Assembly: GCA_003152555.1 (NCBI GenBank)
Contig: PMAL01000195.1
Span: 2,529-7,977 of the forward strand
Origin: Acidimicrobiaceae bacterium
GTDB taxonomy: Bacteria > Actinomycetota > Acidimicrobiia > Acidimicrobiales > RAAP-2
Direction: 5' to 3'
DNA length: 5,449 bases
The notes beneath the pieces are model-generated. The model saw nothing but the letters and a program-made list of their open reading frames with translations. It was not told the origin of the DNA and did not search any database. This document shows, one piece after another, positions 1-5,449 of the stretch. Made by a program: the position numbers and the translations under genes. Each line of letters opens with the position of its first letter. The stretch's first letter is position 1.

Positions 1-37
1 TGCTCGGCATTACGCTGTAGGGCAACGAAAGGTCAGA

Positions 38-2020
38 ATGTCGGACATCGAAGTACTACTTCCAGACGGCAGTACCCGCACTCTCTCTGACGGCGCGACG
101 GCGCTGGACCTCGCGACGCAGATCGGCCCACGCCTCGCCAAGGACGCGTTGGCGGCCGTGGTGGATGGCGAGTTGACGGACCTCGAGACGCCACTGTTCA
201 ACGGCGCGACCGTGTCGATCGTGACCCCCAAGAGCGACCTGGGTCGCGAAGTCCTGCGTCACTCGAGTGCGCACGTGCTCGCCCAAGCGGTGACGCGCCT
301 CTGGCCCGGGGCCAAGTACGCGATAGGTCCCGCGATTGACGACGGGTTCTATTACGACTTTGATTTACCTGGTGGCGTGCACTTTAGTGATGACGACCTC
401 GAGCGCATTGATGAGGAGATGCGAGCGATTGTGAAGGAAGACCAACCGTTCATCCGTTCGGAGTACTCGGTTGTTGACGGCCTCGCGCTCTTCGCCGACC
501 AGCCCTACAAGGTTGAGATCATCAATGCGGTCTTGGCGAACGCGACGCCGGAGGACTTGGCTGAAGTAGCGAGCCCGTCGGTGGTCTCGACGTACTCCAA
601 CTCGCCGGCGTTCGTGGATCTCTGTCGCGGTCCGCACGTGCCGTCGACCTCGCACCTGGGTCATTTCAAGCTGACCCGCGTCGCCGGCGCGTACTGGCGC
701 GGCGATGAGAAGCGTCCGCAACTCCAGCGCATCTACGGCACCGCCTGGGAGTCCGAAGAGGCGTTGGCCGCGCACCTGCACCAACTGGAAGAGGCTGAGC
801 TGCGCGACCATCGTCGTCTGGGCCAGGAGCTCGACCTCTTTTCGTTTCCCACGGAGATTGGACCGGGTCTCGGGGTCTTTCATCCCAAGGGCGGCACCAT
901 GCGTCGAATCATGGAGGACTACTCACGGGCCCGCCACGTCGCGGGCGGCTACGAGTTTGTCTATACGCCCCACATCACCAAAGCCGACCTTTTTGAAGTG
1001 TCCGGTCACCTGGAGTGGTTCGCCGAGGGCATGTATCCGCCCATGGAGTTGGACGACGGTCAGAAGTACTACTTGAAGCCGATGAACTGCCCGTTTCACA
1101 CTTTGATCTATAAGGCACGTCAACGTAGTTACCGCGAACTGCCGCTACGACTCTTCGAATTCGGTTCGGTCTACCGTTACGAGAAGTCCGGCGTCGTGCA
1201 CGGATTCACCCGCGTGCGCGGCATGACCATGGACGATGCCCATATTTTCTGCACACGCGAGCAGATGACCGATGAGATCAAGAGCCTGCTCGAGTTCGTC
1301 CTGGATTTGCTGCGCGACTACGGCCTCACGGAGTTCCACCTGGAACTCTCGACTCGACCGCCGGGCAAGGCCGTGGGCACCGACGAGGAGTGGGAAGAGG
1401 CGACGGCGACATTGGCCCAGGTGGCCGGCAGCGCCGGGTTGCAGCTCACGCTCGACGAGGGCGGTGGCGCGTTTTACGGACCAAAGATCTCGGTGCAGGC
1501 GAAAGACGCCATTGGCCGCACGCACCAGCTGTCGACCATTCAACTGGACTTTCAGACACCGCAGCGTTTTGAGGCGAGCTACATCGGTGCGGACAACGCC
1601 CGCCACCAGCCGATCATGATTCACCGCGCGCTCTTCGGATCCGTCGAGCGCTTCATGGCCGTGCTCATCGAGCACTACGCCGGCAACATGCCGACGTGGC
1701 TCAGTCCCGAGCAGGTTCGTGTCCTGGGCGTCAAAGACGCGCACGACGACTACGCCTTCGACGTGGCGAGCGCGCTGCGCTTAGAGGGCGTGCGCGTGGG
1801 TCTCGATGAGGCGAGCGAACCGCTGGGCGCGCGAATCCGTCGGGCCAAGTTGGAAAAGATTCCCTACATTGTTGTTGTCGGTGACGACGACGTAAGGAGC
1901 GGCACGCTGGGCATTAACGCGCGCGGATCCAACGATCCCGAACGCGGCGTCACGTTGTCGGAGTTTCGCGATCGATTGCTCAGTGAGATTGCCTCGCACG
2001 GTTCGCCCGAGGTCAACTAG
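38..2020 (+). CDS. thrS: Threonine--tRNA ligase (ThrRS), complete, 660 aa
   Basis: This cytoplasmic class II synthetase charges tRNA-Thr with threonine and edits mischarged Ser-tRNA-Thr. All family parts are visible. A TGS domain covers about residues 1-65. The editing domain (about 66-255) carries HSSAH (H75, H79) and DLCRGPH (D194, C196, H200), the expected active-site set. The catalytic core (about 256-555) has motif 1 around TPHI (P311), motif 2 with R380 in SVYRYE, and motif 3 with R538 in GSVERF. The zinc ligands are C351 (MNCPFH), H402 (DDAHIF) and H529 (IMIHRA), with spacing matching E. coli C334/H385/H511 to within one residue. The anticodon-binding domain covers about 556-655. The ATG is preceded by AAAGG at 28-32, five bases away, and the protein starts directly at the TGS domain. 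No residue known to be essential is missing. The gene heads the cluster in this window, and its stop overlaps the next start. Confidence 0.98.
   Translation: MSDIEVLLPDGSTRTLSDGATALDLATQIGPRLAKDALAAVVDGELTDLETPLFNGATVSIVTPKSDLGREVLRHSSAHVLAQAVTRLWPGAKYAIGPAIDDGFYYDFDLPGGVHFSDDDLERIDEEMRAIVKEDQPFIRSEYSVVDGLALFADQPYKVEIINAVLANATPEDLAEVASPSVVSTYSNSPAFVDLCRGPHVPSTSHLGHFKLTRVAGAYWRGDEKRPQLQRIYGTAWESEEALAAHLHQLEEAELRDHRRLGQELDLFSFPTEIGPGLGVFHPKGGTMRRIMEDYSRARHVAGGYEFVYTPHITKADLFEVSGHLEWFAEGMYPPMELDDGQKYYLKPMNCPFHTLIYKARQRSYRELPLRLFEFGSVYRYEKSGVVHGFTRVRGMTMDDAHIFCTREQMTDEIKSLLEFVLDLLRDYGLTEFHLELSTRPPGKAVGTDEEWEEATATLAQVAGSAGLQLTLDEGGGAFYGPKISVQAKDAIGRTHQLSTIQLDFQTPQRFEASYIGADNARHQPIMIHRALFGSVERFMAVLIEHYAGNMPTWLSPEQVRVLGVKDAHDDYAFDVASALRLEGVRVGLDEASEPLGARIRRAKLEKIPYIVVVGDDDVRSGTLGINARGSNDPERGVTLSEFRDRLLSEIASHGSPEVN
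2009..2012 (+). promoter_or_regulatory. Ribosome binding site (GAGG) for the HIT gene
   Basis: GAGG lies inside the last codons of thrS, seven bases before the GTG at 2020. It supports initiation at that non-ATG codon, which overlaps the thrS TAG stop by one base (TAGTG). Translation of the HIT gene is therefore probably coupled to thrS. Confidence 0.6.
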
Positions 2021-2520
2021 TGCCGCTGGACCGCTTCTGGGCGGCGTGGCGTCAACAGTATGTGTCGGGCACCATCGCGTCGCTTAATGCCGGTGACACC
2101 GGCGAGTGCGTCTTTTGTGCCTTGAGCAACGAAGAGGTCAGCGAAGCGTCCGGTGTTGTGTACCAGAGCGAGACCACCTTCGTCGTGTTAAACGCGTACC
2201 CCTACGGGTCGGGCCATCTGCTCGTGCTACCGCGTCGACACGTTGCTACGATCGCGGAACTCTCTGACGAGGAGTACCAGGATTACTTCTTGACGCTTCG
2301 CCATACGGTGATGGCGATCGAGATGGCCTACGGGGCCGACGGCATGAATATTGGCTTCAATCTTGGTGTCGCGGCCGGCGCCGGCATACCGAAGCACTTG
2401 CACGGTCACGTGTTGCCTCGTTGGGGTGGCGACACGAATTTCATGACGGCAATTGGAGAAACCCGGGTGTTATCCGAGTCATTGGCGGCCACCTGGCAGA
2501 AGGTACATACCCACTTTTGA
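2020..2520 (+). CDS. HIT-family nucleotide hydrolase/phosphorylase (Ap4A phosphorylase-like), 166 aa
   Basis: HIT (histidine triad) proteins act on nucleotide phosphoanhydride or phosphoramidate bonds. The mycobacterial gene in the same position (Rv2613c) is described as an Ap4A phosphorylase. The triad is HLHGHVL at 126-132, with H128 as the expected nucleophile. It is followed by PRWGGDTNF, typical of the actinobacterial branch. A CxxC pair (C30, C33 in GECVFC) together with H74 (PRRH) and H126 gives the C-C-H-H zinc pattern seen in the GalT/HIT superfamily. The N-terminal LDRFWAAWRQQYV resembles the LDRLWxPWRxxY start of actinobacterial homologues, which supports the GTG start at 2020. The fourth triad position is Gly129 where a hydrophobic residue is usual. 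The protein is likely cytoplasmic, with no signal peptide or membrane segment. The family call is firm, but the exact substrate (Ap4A or another dinucleotide) is inferred from gene position. Confidence 0.9.
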   Translation: MPLDRFWAAWRQQYVSGTIASLNAGDTGECVFCALSNEEVSEASGVVYQSETTFVVLNAYPYGSGHLLVLPRRHVATIAELSDEEYQDYFLTLRHTVMAIEMAYGADGMNIGFNLGVAAGAGIPKHLHGHVLPRWGGDTNFMTAIGETRVLSESLAATWQKVHTHF

Positions 2521-2526
2521 GCCAGT

Positions 2527-2544
2527 CGTTACACAACGGTAACG
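2527..2544 (+). promoter_or_regulatory. Inverted repeat in the HIT-pgsA gap, possible operator or internal promoter region
   Basis: CGTTAC (2527-2532) and GTAACG (2539-2544) form a perfect 6-base inverted repeat around the 6-base spacer ACAACG. It sits in the only non-coding gap of useful length in the cluster (2521-2572). It abuts TAGACT (2545-2550), which resembles an actinobacterial -10 element (TANNNT). No good -35 lies at 16-19 bases, because TTGAGC at 2517-2522 is 22 bases away. No T-run follows, so it does not look like an intrinsic terminator. A regulator site or weak internal promoter for pgsA-patA-pimA is possible but unproven. Confidence 0.3.
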
Positions 2545-2564
2545 TAGACTGAACCAAACGGTCC

Positions 2565-2570
2565 GGGGGA
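2565..2570 (+). promoter_or_regulatory. Purine-rich ribosome binding site close to the pgsA start
   Basis: GGGGGA ends only two bases before the ATG at 2573, closer than the usual 5-9 base spacing. No alternative start exists upstream in frame, because TAA at 2540-2542 closes the frame and no ATG, GTG or TTG follows it before 2573. The start is therefore fixed despite the tight spacing. Confidence 0.45.
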
Positions 2571-2572
2571 TC

Positions 2573-3241
2573 ATGTTCGACGGAAAATTCCGAAAGTCTG
2601 TAGACGCAACCACGGCGCCCGTTGGTCGCTGGTTGGTCCGCGTTGGTTTTTCGGCTGACTGGCTGACGGCTTCCGGTTTGGTCTTCGCCTGCGCCACGGC
2701 GTGGGCCATCGCGGTGGGTCATCATCATTTGGCGGTCGTGTTGCTCATTGCGACCGGCGCGCACGATCTCTTTGATGGACCGGTCGCCAAAGCGTCTAAT
2801 CGAGCCAGCCAGCGCGGCAGCTACTTCGACTCCGTTGTGGACCGGATATCCGACGCCGTATTACTCGGTGGTTGTGCCTACTACTTGACGGCCCAACACC
2901 GCGGCCAGTTGGTGTTGCTACCTATTGGCATCATGACCGCCACCTTCATGATCTCCTACCAGCGCTCTAAGGCCGAGAGTTTGGGCCTGGCCGCCAAGGG
3001 CGGGCTGATGGAAAGGGCCGAGCGAATGGTGTTGCTGGGGGTAGCCCTGCTCGCGACCCAGATTTTTGTCCCCGTGCTGTGGCTGCTCCTGGTCCTAACG
3101 ATCATGACGGCCGTCGGTCGTTTTTGGCGGGTGTGGCAGATTGCCGCACGACCAGAGCCTCCCGTGCGCCAACGCCCGCGGCGCAACTACCAGCACACGG
3201 GCCGTCTGCGCCGAGGACCGCGCCGCACCGCTCGCCACTAA
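2573..3241 (+). CDS. pgsA: CDP-alcohol phosphatidyltransferase, likely phosphatidylinositol(-phosphate) synthase, 222 aa
   Basis: This integral membrane enzyme is predicted to join CDP-diacylglycerol and inositol 1-phosphate (or inositol), releasing CMP and making the lipid anchor of PIMs. The family signature D-x2-D-G-x2-A-R-x8-G-x3-D-x3-D appears at 65-90 as D65, D68, G69, A72, K73, G82, D86 and D90, so Lys replaces the usual Arg. ERAER at 147-151 corresponds to the ERPER element of M. tuberculosis PgsA, linked to inositol-phosphate binding. The opening TAPVGRWLVRVGFSADWLT matches the amphipathic N-terminus of the family. Hydrophobic stretches near 31-62, 95-107, 111-128 and 151-188 fit about six membrane segments. 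An Arg-rich tail follows (193-222, 11 Arg, one Glu). Its position before patA and pimA, matching Rv2612c, favours the inositol substrate over glycerol phosphate. Confidence 0.88.
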   Translation: MFDGKFRKSVDATTAPVGRWLVRVGFSADWLTASGLVFACATAWAIAVGHHHLAVVLLIATGAHDLFDGPVAKASNRASQRGSYFDSVVDRISDAVLLGGCAYYLTAQHRGQLVLLPIGIMTATFMISYQRSKAESLGLAAKGGLMERAERMVLLGVALLATQIFVPVLWLLLVLTIMTAVGRFWRVWQIAARPEPPVRQRPRRNYQHTGRLRRGPRRTARH

Positions 3242-3255
3242 ACGTGGCGTCCCGC

Positions 3256-4143
3256 ATGCGCGTTCGGCTGTTTACGTCCGTGGGCGCCGTCGCGGAGTCG
3301 TTGCCCGAGCGCGTTGACGTGTGGGTGGGTCGCCACGTAGCCATGGCCATTGGCCGACGCAAGTCGAACTCGCGTTCTAATCTGCGTGACAATGTATGCC
3401 ACGCACTCTTCGTGTCGGGCAGCGCGCGGGCGGACGACGCCGACGAAGAACTCGTAGATCGATTTGTTGACCGGGCCTTTTCGAGCTACGGCCAGTACTG
3501 GGCCGAGAGTGCCAAACTTCCTGGCATCAGCCGTCAGGGCATCTACGACCGGTTTCGAATTGCCGAAGGATTAGAGCACCTCCAAGAGTCCAAAGCTCGG
3601 GGACAGGGAACGATCATTGCGTTGCCGCACATTGGCAGCTGGGAGTGGGGCGGATCGTTCATGTCCCAGCTGGGCCTGGGCATGACGTGCGTGGCCGAAG
3701 AATTGGAACCGCCGGCACTCTTTGAATGGTTCAAACAAAAGCGCGAGTCAATCGGCATCATGATTGAGCCGTTGGACGCGCACGCCGGCACGGTACTACT
3801 ACAAACACTGAAAGGCGGCGGCACGGTGGGACTGTTATGCGATCGAGACATCCAAGACAACGGCATCGAAGTGGACTTTTTCGCCGAGCGCGTCACCATT
3901 CCCGGTGGTCCGGCGACGCTGGCCCTGCGCACGGGGGCGACGCTGGTCGCGGCCGCGTGTTACATGGGCCCGGGCGAGGATCACTTCGCGGTGGTGACGC
4001 CGCCCATTGCGGCGACACGCGAAGGACGACTACGCGACGATGTCACTCGGGTGACTCAGTTGATCGCCAACGAACTCGAAGGCCTGATCCGTCGCGCCCC
4101 CGAACAGTGGCACGTGCTCCAGCCACGCTTCGCACGCGCGTGA
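3256..4143 (+). CDS. patA: Phosphatidylinositol mannoside acyltransferase (PatA, HtrB/LpxL-like), 295 aa
   Basis: PatA transfers an acyl chain from acyl-CoA to the mannose on the inositol C2 of PIM1/PIM2, at the cytoplasmic face of the membrane. Residues are numbered from the ATG at 3256. The catalytic H-x4-D/E motif is PHIGSWE (H125, E130). A second conserved acid lies in CDRD (D196, D198), followed by GIEVDFF (203-209) and PGGPATLALRTGA (216-228). The end, EQWHVLQPRFARA, matches the family's WHMLQP terminus. Size is close to M. tuberculosis PatA (about 316 aa). The frame is open upstream to 3079 inside pgsA, but that part is Arg/Pro-rich and unlike PatA. The start is uncertain: GTG at 3244 (two bases after the pgsA stop, 299 aa) is the alternative, and neither has a clear Shine-Dalgarno sequence. 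ATG 3256 is preferred because MRVRLFTSVG resembles homologue N-termini. The stop overlaps pimA. Confidence 0.88.
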   Translation: MRVRLFTSVGAVAESLPERVDVWVGRHVAMAIGRRKSNSRSNLRDNVCHALFVSGSARADDADEELVDRFVDRAFSSYGQYWAESAKLPGISRQGIYDRFRIAEGLEHLQESKARGQGTIIALPHIGSWEWGGSFMSQLGLGMTCVAEELEPPALFEWFKQKRESIGIMIEPLDAHAGTVLLQTLKGGGTVGLLCDRDIQDNGIEVDFFAERVTIPGGPATLALRTGATLVAAACYMGPGEDHFAVVTPPIAATREGRLRDDVTRVTQLIANELEGLIRRAPEQWHVLQPRFARA

Positions 4144-5246
4144 ACCAACGCATTGCCCTCGTGTCGTCGTACGCGTTGAGCGTCTTCGGCGGCGTCCAGG
4201 AACAGGCGCTGGGTATGAGCCGCGAACTAGGTCGTCGGGGTCACGACGTATTGTTGCTCGCGCCCGACGCGAGCGACCACAACAACTACGACACGCCGGC
4301 CTACGTGCAGCGTTACGGACGACTCTGGTCGATGCCGGCCAATGGGTCGCGGGCGCCGCTCACCTTGTCACCGTTGGCCGCACGTTTGGTTCGTGCGTCG
4401 CTCAAGAAGTTTCGTCCCGACGTGGTCCACTATCACGAGCCGTTCGCTCCGTTTTTTTCGTGGTCCGCGCTGTGGGCCCACGAGGCACCCGCGGTTGCGA
4501 CCTTTCATCGCAGCGGCGCCGGCCCGGCCCTCACGTACACCGGCCCTTTGCTGCGGATGCTGGCACACCGTATAGATGTCTCGGTCGCGGTCAGTGACGC
4601 CGCGGCGTCGACGATAGCTCGCGCGGCCAATGTCAACGCGCAAGTTTTGTATAACGGATTTGAGATGGAGCGATTTTCGCAGACACCCCGTGAGCGAGGC
4701 GCCGAGACGACCCTGCTCTTCATCGGACGTTTCGAGGAGCGTAAGGGTCTCCAGCACCTCATCGGCGCGGTAGTGCGACACAACTCGCGGGGAGGGAACC
4801 TCTGGCGCCTGGTGGTGTTGGGCGACGGTCCACAGCGCGCGCAACTCGAGACCCAGGCGTCACGTGATCGGATGATTCTCTTTGTGGGCGCGGCGAACGA
4901 CGCCGAGAAGCGCTCATGGTTGCGGCGGGCCAATGTGCTGGTGGCGCCCTCGACGAGGGGTGAGAGTTTCGGAATGATCCTGCTCGAAGCCATGGCCAGT
5001 GAAACTTCCGTCGTCGCGAGTGACATTGACGGGTATCGCGACGCCGTAGGGGACTTCGGACTGCTCGTTACGCCGGGTGACGACGTTGCGCTGGAGGGTG
5101 CGATTACCGACGCCCTCGCGAGTGAGACGAGTCAGTCCATCGCCGCCGCCAAGCAGCACGCCGAACATTGGTCGATGTCTCGGTTGATGGACCAGTACGA
5201 AGTGATCTACGACAGCGCGCGCCAGCGTTTCCAGGGCGCCATGTAG
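4140..5246 (+). CDS. pimA: Phosphatidylinositol alpha-mannosyltransferase (PimA, GT4 family), 368 aa
   Basis: PimA starts PIM synthesis by moving mannose from GDP-mannose to the 2-position of the inositol ring of phosphatidylinositol on the inner membrane face. The protein shows a GT-B fold in two halves. The N-terminal half has the GGVQ loop (17-20), HYHEP (97-101) and ATFHRS with H123, equivalent to catalytic H118 of M. smegmatis PimA. The C-terminal half has GRFEERKG with R197 and K202, matching the donor-phosphate pair R196/K202, and the E-x7-E element of GT4 enzymes (E275 in GESFG, E283). The donor loop is one residue shorter than the mycobacterial GRYDEPRKG, and the mycobacterial C-terminal tail is absent. 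The GTG at 4140 overlaps the patA TGA (GTGA), and the protein then begins NQRIALVSSY, as homologues do. The frame is open upstream to 3837, but that part is a patA shadow. No Shine-Dalgarno is seen, so translational coupling to patA is likely. Confidence 0.92.
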   Translation: MNQRIALVSSYALSVFGGVQEQALGMSRELGRRGHDVLLLAPDASDHNNYDTPAYVQRYGRLWSMPANGSRAPLTLSPLAARLVRASLKKFRPDVVHYHEPFAPFFSWSALWAHEAPAVATFHRSGAGPALTYTGPLLRMLAHRIDVSVAVSDAAASTIARAANVNAQVLYNGFEMERFSQTPRERGAETTLLFIGRFEERKGLQHLIGAVVRHNSRGGNLWRLVVLGDGPQRAQLETQASRDRMILFVGAANDAEKRSWLRRANVLVAPSTRGESFGMILLEAMASETSVVASDIDGYRDAVGDFGLLVTPGDDVALEGAITDALASETSQSIAAAKQHAEHWSMSRLMDQYEVIYDSARQRFQGAM

Positions 5247-5255
5247 CCTTGAGTC

Positions 5256-5449
5256 GTGGCCACTAAGCAACACTCGCGTCATCGCCGGTCCAATTCGCGC
5301 GACCGCACGCAGCGTTACGTGGCGCCGGTGCTCGATCCCAACTGGCAGAGCCCCTATATTCCCTCCGCCGACGAGCGTCACGCGAACTTGAAGGCGGTGC
5401 GCACGTTCGCGCGCCGAAAGAAGATGCCCCAGACAATCATCGCCGGCGC
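5256..5449 (+). CDS. Unidentified basic protein, 5' part only (64 codons, runs off window)
   Basis: A frame opens with GTG at 5256, nine bases after the pimA stop and just after an in-frame TGA at 5250-5252, and stays open to the last base. The translation begins MATKQHSRHRRSNSRDRTQR, a strongly basic, probably disordered N-terminus. Then come YVAPVLDPNW and SPYIPSADE, a second basic patch FARRKK (51-56), and MPQTIIAG at the edge. I do not recognise the family. In M. tuberculosis the next gene downstream (Rv2609c) is a Nudix/membrane protein, but nothing visible here shows a Nudix box. Spacing and strand fit a sixth gene of the same transcript. GAG at 5251-5253 is only a weak ribosome binding site. 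It is real if the frame continues, since 64 open codons alone are modest evidence at this GC content. Confidence 0.55.
   Translation, partial: MATKQHSRHRRSNSRDRTQRYVAPVLDPNWQSPYIPSADERHANLKAVRTFARRKKMPQTIIAG

Noticed and set aside
1..20. 3' end of an upstream gene finishing at TAG 18-20
   Set aside because: Only five codons are available, too few to support a coding call or to show any family. No promoter elements are convincing in 1-37 either.
1145..1744. Long minus-strand open frame of 199 codons inside thrS
   Set aside because: It lies wholly antisense to the conserved catalytic core of thrS, shows no recognisable motif, and is the kind of shadow expected in GC-rich coding DNA. The same applies to minus-strand frames at 365-883, 4368-4844, 4505-5026 and 4914-5381.
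2527..2550. Intrinsic terminator between the HIT gene and pgsA
   Set aside because: The stem is only six pairs and is followed by TAGACTGAACC, with no T-run.
2517..2550. Standard sigma-70 promoter TTGAGC / TAGACT before pgsA
   Set aside because: The spacer is 22 bases, too long for a normal promoter; only the -10-like element is kept as a weak possibility.
3079..3255. N-terminal extension of PatA starting within pgsA
   Set aside because: The extra residues are Arg/Pro/Ala-rich, unlike PatA homologues, and fully overlap the conserved-frame end of PgsA.
3837..4139. N-terminal extension of PimA starting within patA
   Set aside because: It is a +2 shadow of the conserved PatA C-terminal half; homologous PimA proteins begin at the NQRIALVSSY region.
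1..5449. Defence system, mobile element, CRISPR array, tRNA or phage-like content
   Set aside because: No repeats in array, no transposase or integrase motifs and no tRNA-like folding were seen; the window is essentially filled by conserved housekeeping and lipid genes.

Overview
The window is a single, tightly packed plus-strand gene cluster from an actinomycete (Actinomycetota). The order is thrS, a HIT-family gene, a phosphatidylinositol (phosphate) synthase gene, an HtrB/LpxL-like acyltransferase gene (patA), a GDP-mannose-dependent mannosyltransferase gene (pimA), and the 5' part of an unidentified gene cut by the window edge. This order matches, from memory, the phosphatidylinositol mannoside (PIM) cluster of Mycobacterium tuberculosis (Rv2614c to Rv2610c). 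That match, together with the PIM-specific families, is the main reason for the taxonomic call. Base composition looks moderately GC-rich (about 60% by eye), leucine TTA codons occur throughout, and the proteins diverge clearly from the mycobacterial ones. This suggests a lineage outside Mycobacteriales, possibly Acidimicrobiia or an environmental actinobacterium, but the class cannot be fixed from this window.

Layout: positions 1-37 are a leader with a Shine-Dalgarno-like AAAGG before thrS. ThrS (38-2020) is complete with editing, catalytic and anticodon-binding regions. Its TAG stop overlaps by one base the GTG start of the HIT gene (2020-2520). A 52-base gap follows, the only sizeable internal gap, and it holds a perfect 6+6 inverted repeat. 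Then come pgsA (2573-3241), patA (start near 3256 or 3244, end 4143) and pimA (4140-5246), the last two overlapping by four bases. Nine bases after the pimA stop a GTG-initiated frame opens at 5256 and runs off the end. No terminator, tRNA, mobile element, CRISPR array or convincing minus-strand gene was seen.

How the genes work together: PgsA would make the phosphatidylinositol(-phosphate) anchor from CDP-diacylglycerol. PimA would add the first mannose from GDP-mannose, and PatA would acylate that mannose, giving acylated PIM1/PIM2-type glycolipids at the cytoplasmic face of the membrane. ThrS and the HIT nucleotide hydrolase/phosphorylase are conserved passengers. A plausible but unproven link is that aminoacyl-tRNA synthetases generate Ap4A, which HIT proteins of this type degrade.

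I found no clearly new system. The points most worth a second look are the unidentified basic protein at the 3' edge, a Lys in place of the usual Arg in the PgsA signature, and the inverted repeat before pgsA.
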